From NCBI RefSeq assembly GCF_025685645.1, contig NZ_JAGSYF010000002.1:1116907-1180906 (forward strand): a stretch of 64,000 bases of DNA, in the 5' to 3' direction. Shown here in pieces: positions 16,481 to 24,543 of the stretch; the first letter of the stretch is position 1, and every line of letters starts with the position of its first letter. The translations under genes and the position numbers were made by a program. The notes under the pieces were generated by a model. That model was given only the letters and a program-made list of their open reading frames with translations. It was not told where the DNA came from and ran no database searches. The stretch is from Edaphobacter bradus. Its GTDB lineage: Bacteria > Acidobacteriota > Terriglobia > Terriglobales > Acidobacteriaceae.

Positions 16481-16610
16481 TGCGCATCCTGCGAACTCAC
16501 GTTGAAGTTCTGTACGTCCCAACCTTCGCCATAAGCTGCGAAGGATAAGGTATTTGTGCGTCGTGTGCGCCGAAGATGGAGCACAGCGCGCCGAAGATGG
16601 AGCACCCGGC
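16481..16610. repeat. dispersed intergenic repeat, copy 1
   Basis: TGCGCATCCTGCGAACTCAC at 16481-16500 and two tandem GCGCCGAAGATGGAGCAC words at 16567-16604 followed by CCGGC. The same two words, in the same order and orientation but closer together, occur at 19763-19823. Confidence 0.6.
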
Positions 16611-16697
16611 TGTGGGGAAGGCAACGACAGAGGATTGAGGTGGCTGGGAGGCGGGATTCTTTGGCACCCCAGCACCCGAGAATCTTGCGAAACCTGG

Positions 16698-18725
16698 TCA
16701 TTTGTCGGGGACGGCTTTGACGAGGTCGGTGAGGGCCGGGAGGAAGGGGAAGCGGACGATGGACTGCGGCTTCTCGGCGGCTTCGATCTGGGCCAGTTTG
16801 GTCTGCTTCCAGTCGGCAGGTGGTTTGGATCCGCTGGAGATGTAGTTGAGGGCCTCGAGGCCGGTGTTGGCGAGGGCGGCGAGCTGCTCGGCTCGAGGGC
16901 GGGCTTCGGCGAGGCGCGGTGAGGTGTTCATCTGGGCCTCGACGGTGGGGACGGCGGCGAGCCAGGAGCGGAAGGTTTCAGCCAGCGCGGTGCGGGGGCC
17001 GGGGTTGGACGGGAGCTGGAGGAACTGCAGGACCAGGATGGCGAAGCGGTGGCGCGAGGGTGGGTCGGGGCGCACGGCGTCGACGAGGTTGTTCAGCGGG
17101 GTGAGCTGAGTGGTGTGCTGCTGGTCGTAGCGCTCGCCGAAGCTGACGGGTTCGAGGACGCCGGCGAAGACGTAGAGGGCTTCGATGCTGGGGCTTCCCG
17201 CGAGATCGCGGAGGGCGGTTCCGGCGTGGGAGATGTGGGTGAGGCCGAGGGCTTCAAGGCGCACGGACTCGATGTCGAGGCGGCGGTACATGTCGTCGAC
17301 GTCAGTGACGGACTGCGGGGACCAGAGGCGCTCGGCGATGGCGGCGGTGCGGGGCCAGATGCGGGAGTCGATGGAGAGGGAGTTGACGTGCTCGCCCCAC
17401 ATGCAGGCTTCGCCGCCGAGGATGAGCTTCGCCTGCTCAGGCGTGAGGCCGGAGGCGGCGGGGATGGGGTCGGAGAGGTAGTGAGTCTCGGCGGACTTCA
17501 TGCCGTCGAGGTAGTAGGGCTGGGAGAGGATGGCCTGGTGACCTTCTTTCGCCGCTTCGAAGAGTGAGTCCTGACCGCGCCAGGACTGGATGACGGCGTC
17601 GGGGGGGAGTTGGGGATTGAGGATCTCGTCCCAGCCCACCATGTGCTTGTGGTGCTTCTGAAGAATCTTGAGGACGCGCTGGCTGAAGTAGGTCTGGAGC
17701 GCGGCGGTGTCGGAGAGCTGGTGGGCGCGCATGAAGGCGCGGATGCGCGGGTTGCGCTTCCACTGCTGGCCGTTGGACTCGTCGCCGCCGACGTGCATGT
17801 AGGGGTCGGGGAAGAGGGTGGCCATCTCGCCGAGGAACTTGTCGAGGAACTGGTAGGTGGACTCGCGGGTGGGGTCCATGGCGGCGTCGTCGATTCCGAA
17901 CTCGCGGCGGATCGTGTAAGGGCCGTGCGCAGAGGCGAGCTCGGGGTAGCCGACGAACCAGGAGCGGGTGTGGCCGGGGATGTCGAACTCGGGGACGACG
18001 CGGATTCCGCGGGCGCGGGCGTAGGCAATGATTTCGCGGGCCTGTGCCTGGGTGTAGAAGAGTTTGTCGGAACCGCGGCCAGTGAGCATCGGGTAGAGCT
18101 TGCTCTGGATGCGGAAGCCTTGATCCTCGGTAAGGTGCCAGTGGAAAACGTTGAGCTTGACAGCGGCCATGGCGTCGAGATTGCGCTTGATGACGTCGAC
18201 GGGTTCGAAGTGGCGGCCGACGTCGATCATGAGGCCTCGCCAGCGGAAGCGCGGGGAGTCTTCGATCTGGACGGCGGGGAGGAACTGCGTGTGGCCGTCG
18301 GATTGGATTAATTGCTGGAGAGTGGTTAGAGCGCGGATGGCTCCGATGGTGGTGACAGCGTGGAGGGTGGCGGAGGTGGGAGTGACGGTGAGGGTGTAGG
18401 ACTCGTCCTCGTCGAGGGACTGGACGGGTTGGCCGGGGCCGTCGACGTCGAGGGTGAGGGTGGCTTCACCGGTGGTGATGGTGGGCTTGGCGATGCCGGT
18501 CTGCTCCTGGATCTGGTCGAGGGTGCGGTCGAGCGCGGCTTCGAGGCGGGCGCTGCGGTGATGCGGGATGGCGATGGTGATGGAGGTGGTCCAAGGAAGG
18601 CGTCCGGAGCTGGCGGTGAGGTGCGCGGGCTGGGGGAGGAGGGTGTTGGTGAAGGTGGTTTGGGCGGGAAGGGTCGCAGGCGAGAGGACTGCCATGAGGA
18701 TGCCGGAGAGGATGAGGCGATTCAA
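16698..18725 (-). CDS. GH20 beta-N-acetylhexosaminidase
   Basis: 675 residues from a TTG at 18725 that directly begins a signal peptide (MNRLILSGILMAVLSPATLPAQ); an ATG at 18815 would add 30 residues lacking export character. The GH20b domain (about 35-155) is followed by the catalytic barrel from RFRWRGLMIDVGRHFEPVDVIKRNLD. The catalytic Asp-Glu pair lies in MHVGGDESNG, and the later GWDEIL and WMGEHVN-type (ACMWGEHVN) segments complete the active site. It releases terminal GlcNAc or GalNAc from chitin oligosaccharides or glycans outside the cytoplasm. No transporter genes adjoin it. Confidence 0.94.
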   Translation of the reverse strand: MNRLILSGILMAVLSPATLPAQTTFTNTLLPQPAHLTASSGRLPWTTSITIAIPHHRSARLEAALDRTLDQIQEQTGIAKPTITTGEATLTLDVDGPGQPVQSLDEDESYTLTVTPTSATLHAVTTIGAIRALTTLQQLIQSDGHTQFLPAVQIEDSPRFRWRGLMIDVGRHFEPVDVIKRNLDAMAAVKLNVFHWHLTEDQGFRIQSKLYPMLTGRGSDKLFYTQAQAREIIAYARARGIRVVPEFDIPGHTRSWFVGYPELASAHGPYTIRREFGIDDAAMDPTRESTYQFLDKFLGEMATLFPDPYMHVGGDESNGQQWKRNPRIRAFMRAHQLSDTAALQTYFSQRVLKILQKHHKHMVGWDEILNPQLPPDAVIQSWRGQDSLFEAAKEGHQAILSQPYYLDGMKSAETHYLSDPIPAASGLTPEQAKLILGGEACMWGEHVNSLSIDSRIWPRTAAIAERLWSPQSVTDVDDMYRRLDIESVRLEALGLTHISHAGTALRDLAGSPSIEALYVFAGVLEPVSFGERYDQQHTTQLTPLNNLVDAVRPDPPSRHRFAILVLQFLQLPSNPGPRTALAETFRSWLAAVPTVEAQMNTSPRLAEARPRAEQLAALANTGLEALNYISSGSKPPADWKQTKLAQIEAAEKPQSIVRFPFLPALTDLVKAVPDK

Positions 18726-18941
18726 GAGGCGAGGTTCTCCATTTGCTGAGTTGCTTAGAAGGATATAGGTTCGCGGAGGTTGTTGAGAGCGCGGGGTCAG
18801 TTGTTGCGTTGCCATAGCGTGTCGCCGTCGGGGCGGTGGTTCGGCGGCGGCCCTGCCGTGCTGTTTGGGGTGGCGTTCACGCGCAACCAGCTTAGCGCGA
18901 GAGGGTCGCGGTGTTGATGGTTATTGCGGCGGCAGTCTTGG

Positions 18942-19643
18942 TTAGAGCACTTCCACCTTGCCCGTGGAGAGGTCGTAGACGGCTCCGGCTACTTTGAGTT
19001 TTCCGGATTTGATGGCGGGGGCGATGACGGGCTGGAGGGTGTTGAGGCGCTCGACGCCTCGGCGGACGTTGGCGCGGATGGCGTTGTCGAGCGGGTCGCC
19101 GGGGAGGTGTTCGCTCTCGAGGACGGCGGGCTTGATGGTGTTGACGAGGTCGTTGATGGCTCCGGGGAGCGCGTCCTTATCGTGGAGGTGCTGGATGGCG
19201 GCTTTGACGGCTCCGCACTGGGAGTGGCCGAGGACGAGGATGAGGGAGACGCCGAGTTCGGCGACGGCGTATTCGACGGAGCCTTTGACGGAGGCTCCGG
19301 CGCCCGAGACGTAGTTTCCGGCGACGCGGACGACGAAGAGATCGCCGACGCCGAGGTCGAAGAGGATCTCGGGAGGGACGCGGGAGTCGGCGCAGCCGAT
19401 GATGGTGGCGATGGGGGCCTGGCCGGCGGCGAGAGGCTTGAAGTCAGCGGGGGTGCGGCCGGGGTGGGTGATGGCTCCGGCGACGAAGCGGCCGTTGCCT
19501 TCCTGGAGGAGGCGAAGGACTTCGTCGGGTGATGGAGCGGGTGTGGCGCGCGGTGCGGCGAAGGCGGGAGTGTTGCGAAGTGTGGTTGTGGCGAGGGCGG
19601 CGCTGGTGGTGAGGAGGAAGCGGCGGCGGGTCGTGCTCTGCAT
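18942..19643 (-). CDS. beta-class carbonic anhydrase with Tat signal peptide
   Basis: 233 residues from the ATG at 19643 (a longer frame to 19817 would run through a repeat). The N-terminus MQSTTRRRFLLTTSAALATT is a twin-arginine signal. Zinc ligands are visible: Cys and Asp in IIGCADSRVPPE and His and Cys in LVLGHSQCGAV. The enzyme interconverts CO2 and bicarbonate; the Tat signal places it in the periplasm, already folded with zinc. Most beta-class enzymes are cytoplasmic, so export is notable. It stands alone, flanked by repeat sequence upstream. Confidence 0.93.
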   Translation of the reverse strand: MQSTTRRRFLLTTSAALATTTLRNTPAFAAPRATPAPSPDEVLRLLQEGNGRFVAGAITHPGRTPADFKPLAAGQAPIATIIGCADSRVPPEILFDLGVGDLFVVRVAGNYVSGAGASVKGSVEYAVAELGVSLILVLGHSQCGAVKAAIQHLHDKDALPGAINDLVNTIKPAVLESEHLPGDPLDNAIRANVRRGVERLNTLQPVIAPAIKSGKLKVAGAVYDLSTGKVEVL

Positions 19644-19762
19644 GACGGTGGACCTCCTGGGGATGGCCGGGTGCAGTGCTCGTTGTTCAGGTGATAGTAC
19701 AGAAAGTTCGGAAGAGGCGCATCCCTGCGGTCGATGAGATGGAGAAGGCACGCTCGCGTACC

Positions 19763-19823
19763 TGTGCATCCTGCGAACCCACCTTAGGCGCGATGAGGCC
19801 GCGCCGAAGATGGGCACCCGGCG
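19763..19823. repeat. dispersed intergenic repeat, copy 2
   Basis: TGTGCATCCTGCGAACCCAC (19763-19782) and GCGCCGAAGATGGGCACCCG (19801-19820) match the two words of the copy at 16481-16610 with few changes. Located between the carbonic anhydrase and gamma-glutamyltransferase genes. Confidence 0.6.
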
Positions 19824-19852
19824 CTTGGCTGGTTTGAGTCTCGTGGCCCGGG

Positions 19853-21652
19853 CTAGTAGCCTGCGGCTTTGCCGTAGCTGCGGCGGGAGTCGTGGCCTCC
19901 GAGGAGTTCGTGGGTCTTGGGGTCTACGGCGATGAGTTCGCTGTCTCCCCAGACTCCGGGGTTCTTCTCGTCGGCTACGGCGAGGCGGTTGATGGTGTAG
20001 CCCATGGCGGCGAGCGCTTCGGCGGGTGGGACGGGGAACTTCTTCTCGAGGTCGAGGCGGTCGGGAAGGTACTGGTGGTGGAAGCGCGGGGCGTCGGCGG
20101 CCTGCTGGATGTTGAGGCCGTTGTCGATGGTGCTGATGATGTCGTTGGCAACCGTAGTGATGATCGTCGAGCCGCCGGGAGTTCCCATGACGTAGGCGAG
20201 CTTGCCGTGCTTGAGCCAGTTTCCGTGCGTGGTGATGATGGTGGGGGTCATGGCGGAGAGCGGGCGCTTGCCGGGAGCGATGGAGTTGGCAGAGCTCTGG
20301 ATGAGGCCGTAGACGTTGGGCTCGCCGACCTTCGAGGTGAAGTCGTCCATCTCGTTGTTCATGAGGAAGCCGAGGCCTTCGATGGTGACTCCGGAGCCGA
20401 AGCCGCCGTTGAGGGTAGTGGTGCTGGAGACGGCGTTGCCATCTTTATCCACGATGGAGAAGTGTGTGGTCTCGGTGGACTCTTTTACTACCGTGGCTTG
20501 AGGCGGCGGAGGCATGAAGCCGGCGGGGCGGACGAGCGAGGCCGAGGGCGTGGGCTTGGTGGGGTCGATGGAGCTTCGCCAGGCGGCGGCGTACTTCATG
20601 TTCGCCATCTGCTTCAGGGGGAGAGTATTGAAGTCGGGGTCGCCGAGGTAGTCGCCGCGGTCCATGTAGGCTCGGCGGAAGGCTTCGGTGATGATGTGGA
20701 CCTGCGCGGCGCTGCGGTCTGTTGATTCTGAGCCTCCGGGGCCAAGCTTCTTGAGGTCGTAGCCGGAGAGGATGTTGAGGATCTCGACGAGGATGATTCC
20801 GCCGGAGGAGGGCGGCGGCGCGGTGATGAGGTCGTAGCCGTGGTACTTGCCGCGGATGGGCTTGCGCTCCTTGACCTGGTAGGCGGCGAGGTCTTCGGCG
20901 GTGATGAGGCCTCCGCCGGCCTTCTCGAAGTCGGCGATCTGATGGGCCATGGCGCCGTGGTAGAACTCGCCGGGGTCTTTGGAGATGCGGGTGAGGGTGG
21001 CGGCGAGCTCGGGCTGCTTGAAGGTGTCGCCCTCCCGGTAGAAGTCGCCGTCCCGCTGGAAGATTTTGGCGGAGGTGGGGAAGAGCGTCATGTTCTTGCT
21101 CTGCAGGTTGCGGGCCTCGGCTGCAGAGAGGACGAAGCCTTCGGTGGCGAGGCGGATGGCGGGCGCCATGTCCTGGGCGAGGGTGAGCTTGCCGAAGTGC
21201 TTCTGCGCGTAGGCGAGGCCGGCGACCGAGCCGGGGACTCCGCTGGCCTTGTAGCCGACGAGCGACATGCCGGAGACGACGTTGCCCTCGGCGTCGAGGT
21301 ACATGTCGCGGGTGGCGGCGGCGGGGGCCTTCTCGCGGTAGTCGAGGAAGTGCGTCTTGAATCCATGGGGGCCGTGCTTTTCGCGGATGAGCATGAAGCC
21401 GCCTCCGCCAAGATTGCCGGCGAAGGGATAGACGACGGCGAGGGCGAAGTGTACGGCGACGGCTGCGTCGACGGCGTTGCCGCCCTGCTTGAGAATCTCG
21501 ACTCCGGCGTCCGAGGCGGAGTGGTGGATGGAGACGACCATCGCGTGCGGGGCGCGGGTGGGTTCGACGTTGGGCTGCTGGGCCTGCGCGGAGGCGAGGA
21601 GGGTGGTGAAGGTGAGGAGGGAGACAGAGGTGCGAAGGGTCGCTGGACGCAA
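19853..21652 (-). CDS. ggt: gamma-glutamyltransferase
   Basis: 599 residues, normal for the family (about 580). A signal peptide (MRPATLRTSVSLLTFTTLLASAQA) leads to PHAMVVSIHHSASDAGVEILKQGGNAVDAAVA, the standard N-terminal block. The autocatalytic cleavage Thr lies in ESTETTHFSIVDKDGNAVSSTTTLN, and substrate-binding GFGSGVTIEGLGFLMNNEMDDF follows. The proenzyme splits into large and small subunits in the periplasm and removes the glutamyl group from glutathione and related gamma-glutamyl compounds. It is transcribed alone, away from the repeat element at 21737. Confidence 0.96.
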   Translation of the reverse strand: MRPATLRTSVSLLTFTTLLASAQAQQPNVEPTRAPHAMVVSIHHSASDAGVEILKQGGNAVDAAVAVHFALAVVYPFAGNLGGGGFMLIREKHGPHGFKTHFLDYREKAPAAATRDMYLDAEGNVVSGMSLVGYKASGVPGSVAGLAYAQKHFGKLTLAQDMAPAIRLATEGFVLSAAEARNLQSKNMTLFPTSAKIFQRDGDFYREGDTFKQPELAATLTRISKDPGEFYHGAMAHQIADFEKAGGGLITAEDLAAYQVKERKPIRGKYHGYDLITAPPPSSGGIILVEILNILSGYDLKKLGPGGSESTDRSAAQVHIITEAFRRAYMDRGDYLGDPDFNTLPLKQMANMKYAAAWRSSIDPTKPTPSASLVRPAGFMPPPPQATVVKESTETTHFSIVDKDGNAVSSTTTLNGGFGSGVTIEGLGFLMNNEMDDFTSKVGEPNVYGLIQSSANSIAPGKRPLSAMTPTIITTHGNWLKHGKLAYVMGTPGGSTIITTVANDIISTIDNGLNIQQAADAPRFHHQYLPDRLDLEKKFPVPPAEALAAMGYTINRLAVADEKNPGVWGDSELIAVDPKTHELLGGHDSRRSYGKAAGY

Positions 21653-21736
21653 GAATTACTCCGGGCCTGGATTGAGCGGGGTGCTGAGGCCAGCATAGCT
21701 TGGATTCGATTTTTCCGTGCCTGTGCTGTCGTGGTG

Positions 21737-21918
21737 TACCTCCTCCCCTCCTACCTGTTTTTGCGCAAAGTATTCAATTTACATAACTTAGATCTGGACT
21801 TCACTAAAATATGGCTGCTAAAGTATTGATTCCATTAGATGAGGCATGTGTACTTCAGCCAAAGTATTGATTTAAAAGAGGAAGCCCCGAAGGGTTGTCT
21901 CGGGGCTTCTTTTGCTGC
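21737..21918. repeat. dispersed element with three AAAGTATT words and a terminal hairpin, copy 1
   Basis: The stretch begins with a pyrimidine tract and CTGTTTTTGCGC, then carries AAAGTATT at 21767, 21820 and 21861 (53 and 41 bases apart), and ends in a hairpin GAAGCCCCGA...TCGGGGCTTC followed by TTTT. The same order of parts is found at 30297-30474. The hairpin could terminate transcription rightward, and T-rich sequence also flanks it leftward. This element fills most of the 500-bp gap between ggt and the sigma factor gene; nothing else was seen there. Confidence 0.7.
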
Positions 21919-22151
21919 TTCTTTAATTGTACCGAGTCAGACGAAACTAACTGCCACATTCGACGGGTTTATTTTTCTTGAGGAAGTCATTTGGATTCTG
22001 CGGGTTATGGAGAAATCTACGGAGACCTGGGGTTTCTGGGGGCTTGACAGCGGATTTTCCACATAGGTCGCCGTTCGGTGGCGCTGAGATGAAAAAAAGT
22101 GAACAGTTTCGCAGCGGGAAAGGTCTTAGAGGGTGAGTGGGACGAGGCGGA

Positions 22152-22724
22152 ATGGATATAGCGGCAGAGTGGACGCGGCATGCGCAGAGGGAGCGGCTGG
22201 CTGTGAAGGATGAAGAGATGGCCGCTGTGGAGGAGTTTGCCGCGCTGGTGGGGCGGAATGCGCGACGGATGTTTCGGGTGGCGTATAGCCTGTTGCGCAA
22301 TTCGCATGACGCCGAAGATGCGGTGCAGGAGGCCTTTCTGAAGCTGCATCGCGGTGGTGGATGGCGGCGGATGGAGGACGAGAGGGCGTTTCTGGCGCGG
22401 ACGGTTTGGCGGGTAGCGCTGGATAAGTTGCCGCGGTGTGGTGAAGGTGATCGCGATGTCGCGGAGGTGGAGATTGCTTCGCTGGATGAGAGCCCTGAAG
22501 AGTTAGCTGCGAGCGGCGATGAGCGGGAGTTGTTGCGGCAGATGATCGATCGGCTGCCGGAGGATTTGCGAAGGCCGCTGGTGCTGAGCGCGATTGAAGA
22601 GATGACCTCGGTTGAGGTGGCTGTGGTGATGGGGATTCCTGAGGGGACGGTGCGGACGAGGGTGATGCGAGCGAAGGCGGAGCTACGGAAGAGGTTTGAG
22701 GCCATGAGGGAGTTGCAACGATGA
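22152..22724 (+). CDS. ECF-type RNA polymerase sigma factor
   Basis: 190 residues from the ATG at 22152 (an in-frame GTG lies at 22137). Region 2 reads FRVAYSLLRNSHDAEDAVQEAFLKL and region 4 reads LPEDLRRPLVLSAIEEMTSVEVAVVMGIPEGTVRTRVMRAKAELRKRF, the recognition helix. It has no anti-sigma gene of the usual zinc type downstream; instead its stop overlaps by four bases the start of a TonB-type membrane protein, an arrangement suggesting the latter takes the anti-sigma or effector role. Confidence 0.93.
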   Translation: MDIAAEWTRHAQRERLAVKDEEMAAVEEFAALVGRNARRMFRVAYSLLRNSHDAEDAVQEAFLKLHRGGGWRRMEDERAFLARTVWRVALDKLPRCGEGDRDVAEVEIASLDESPEELAASGDERELLRQMIDRLPEDLRRPLVLSAIEEMTSVEVAVVMGIPEGTVRTRVMRAKAELRKRFEAMRELQR

Positions 22725-23761
22725 ATGATCAGATCGAATTCGATGAGCTGCTAAATACGGTGCTGTGCGAGGTTGCGAATCCTGATCCGATGGAAGGTCT
22801 GGAGCAGAGGTTGACGCGACGGTGGAGCGCTTTAGAAGTAGGTCAGGATGCTCTGGCTGACTCGTTGCTATTGGCAGGAGGAATTAAGGAGGAGAACGTC
22901 GTCGCTTCGCTTTGGCGTGGGCTGCGCGAGTTGATCGCTCCTGACAGATTGCCGCCACTGGTGCTGGAGTCGCGGGAGGTGCCAGTGATTAACCGGATGG
23001 CTGTTGAGCGGAACTACTCGTCGACAGCTTACGCGTTAGGCGCACATGCGATGGCGATTCTTCTTATAGGGTTCGTAGTGCGAGCGCAGATTCGTGAAAC
23101 GGATCCGGTACGGAGCGTGACTCCGCTGATGGATGCTCCAGTGTTGCGTATTGTCGCGAAGGCTGCACAGCAGATGGGAGGGGGAGGGGGGCAGCATGGG
23201 GAAACTCCGGTGAGCAAGGGGCGTCTCCCGAAGCTAGAGCAGGAGCAAATTGTTCCGCCGATGCAGCCGCCGAAGATTGCGCCAAAGATAGCAATAGAAC
23301 CGAGTGTTGTGGTGCAGAAGGACCTGAAGCTCGCGGACAATATGCTGCCGAACCTGGGATTGCCGAACTCGCCGATCGTGGGTGCGTCGATGGGCGATGG
23401 ACGGGGTACGGGGATTGGGCCGGGGGATGGTCCGGGGATTGGGCCGGGCACAGGCGGAAATACAGGGGGCGGGCTACGGCATGTGGGCGGATCGGTCACT
23501 GCGCCTGAGGTGCTGTACTTGGTTGAGCCGGAGTTCTCGGAGGAGGCGCGGAAGGCGAAAGTGTCGGGAGATGTGTCGGTCTACTTATGGGTGGATGAGC
23601 ATGGGAAGCCGACGCACGTGCGTGTGGTTCACGGGATGGGATTGGGACTGGATGAGAGGGCGATTGAGGCGGTGAAGCAGTATCGGTTCAAGCCGGCGAT
23701 GGAGAATGGGAAGCCGGTCACGGTTGAGATGTATGTTGTGGTGAACTTCCAGATATTCTGA
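22721..23761 (+). CDS. TonB-family energy transducer / membrane protein coupled to the sigma factor
   Basis: 346 residues, start overlapping the sigma stop (ATGA). Residues 1-100 are cytoplasmic and acidic, a position where an anti-sigma domain would sit, though no ZAS motif (HxxxCxxC) is present. One membrane helix (ALGAHAMAILLIGFVV, about 108-125) is followed by a Gly-rich and Pro-rich linker (about 145-250) and a TonB C-terminal domain: LVEPEFSEEARKAKVSGDVSVYLWVDEHG, then LDERAIEAVKQYRFKPAMENGKPV, to the end. It probably passes proton-motive energy to outer-membrane transporters or senses them. Confidence 0.88.
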   Translation: MNDQIEFDELLNTVLCEVANPDPMEGLEQRLTRRWSALEVGQDALADSLLLAGGIKEENVVASLWRGLRELIAPDRLPPLVLESREVPVINRMAVERNYSSTAYALGAHAMAILLIGFVVRAQIRETDPVRSVTPLMDAPVLRIVAKAAQQMGGGGGQHGETPVSKGRLPKLEQEQIVPPMQPPKIAPKIAIEPSVVVQKDLKLADNMLPNLGLPNSPIVGASMGDGRGTGIGPGDGPGIGPGTGGNTGGGLRHVGGSVTAPEVLYLVEPEFSEEARKAKVSGDVSVYLWVDEHGKPTHVRVVHGMGLGLDERAIEAVKQYRFKPAMENGKPVTVEMYVVVNFQIF

Positions 23762-23818
23762 AATATTCAGGCTGAATGCGTTTATACATTAGACTGGCCG
23801 AGTCTCAGGAGGTCGAAA

Positions 23819-24274
23819 TTGAAATTAGCTGAAGCGCTTGCAGAACGCAGCGACTGCCAGATTCGGTTGGAAGAGTTGAAGAAGCGTCTCATCAGGTCGG
23901 CACGAGTTCAAGAGGGTGAAGCTCCGGCGGAAGATACAGCGGAGCTGTTGGTGGAAATCGAGCGTGTGTTTGGCCGCCTGCTGGAGTTAGTGAGTGCGAT
24001 CAATCGAACGAACGCGAGGACGGCCTTCAATGACACGCAGACGATTTCGGATGCGATTGCGACCAGGGATGTTCTCGGTAAAAAGAGGGATTTGCTTACT
24101 GGAATTGCCGATGCAGCTAGCACACGCCAGGATCGGTATTCGAAGTCGGAGGTGAAGTTTGTTGCAACCGTACCGATTGGTCAATTGCAAAAGCAGGTGG
24201 ATCAACTCGCAAAGCAATTTCGCGATGTTGATACGCGATTGCAGGAGTTGAACTGGAAGACGGATTTGATCTGA
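23819..24274 (+). CDS. DIP1984 family (DUF6847, septicolysin-like) protein
   Basis: 151 residues starting at a TTG (23819) six bases after AGGAGG. Sequence blocks MKLAEALAERSDCQIRLEELKKRL, LLELVSAINRTNARTAF and SISDAIA-type ISDAIATRDVLGKKRDLL match the DIP1984 family; the C-terminal VDTRLQELNWKTDLI is the family's typical end. The protein is predicted all-helical with coiled-coil character and is cytoplasmic. Its biochemical role is unknown. It is followed by a 269-bp non-coding stretch with a tRNA-like fold before ispE, which may be functionally tied to it. Confidence 0.88.
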   Translation: MKLAEALAERSDCQIRLEELKKRLIRSARVQEGEAPAEDTAELLVEIERVFGRLLELVSAINRTNARTAFNDTQTISDAIATRDVLGKKRDLLTGIADAASTRQDRYSKSEVKFVATVPIGQLQKQVDQLAKQFRDVDTRLQELNWKTDLI

Positions 24275-24301
24275 GGCAGTTGGTAACTTCGTTCGTCGAA
24301 G

Positions 24302-24397
24302 TGAGCACAAGCCCTGCCAGGGGTAAAGCTGGCACTCATGGTGGCTTCGAAGAGCCGAGGCCTACGGGTTCGACTCCCGCGTAACAGAGCACGCTCA
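24302..24397 (+). ncRNA. candidate tRNA-like non-coding RNA downstream of the DIP1984 gene
   Basis: Reading the DNA by hand gives a closed, three-arm shape: closing stem TGAGC/GCTCA (24302-24306 with 24393-24397); arm 1 TGCCAG/CTGGCA (24315-24320 with 24329-24334, eight-base loop holding GGG); arm 2 GGCT/AGCC (24343-24346 with 24353-24356); arm 3 CGGG-TTCGACT-CCCG (24365-24379), which is a standard T-arm with the TTCGANT loop. No proper acceptor stem, anticodon loop or CCA end can be made, so this is not an ordinary tRNA. A 6-bp hairpin ACTTCG/CGAAGT precedes it at 24286-24302. Could also be a decayed tRNA. Confidence 0.35.
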
Positions 24398-24521
24398 GTA
24401 CGGTGACAAGGGTACAGTGCACGTCTTACGGTTTACTACCATGTGCTGGTCGGCGAATGTGGTGAGGGCGGGACAGGGGATAACTCAGATCGAACCGGTA
24501 AAGCTTCGTTCCAAGACCTGT

Positions 24522-24542
24522 TTGACACCTAAAATAGGTGTC
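24522..24542 (+). promoter_or_regulatory. inverted repeat enclosing the ispE ribosome-binding site
   Basis: GACACCTA (24524-24531) and TAGGTGTC (24535-24542) form an 8-bp perfect dyad with a three-base spacer that ends one base before the ispE ATG. The only Shine-Dalgarno-like word, AGGTG, lies in the right arm and is paired with CACCT in the left. The left arm also contains TTGACA at 24522-24527. It could be a translational switch or a protein operator. Confidence 0.5.
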
Positions 24543-24543
24543 T

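Noticed and set aside
21880..21915. Dedicated terminator of ggt
   Set aside because: It lies upstream of ggt, not downstream, and is a part of the dispersed element.
24310..24390. Ordinary tRNA gene ending in TTCGACTCCCG
   Set aside because: The T-arm is good, but the expected acceptor partner of GTAACAG, a seven-base anticodon loop and a CCA end are missing. Listed only as a tRNA-like candidate.
24310..24390. tRNA-Sec or tmRNA
   Set aside because: No long acceptor stem, no TCA anticodon loop, and no tag-peptide frame or pseudoknot typical of tmRNA could be found.
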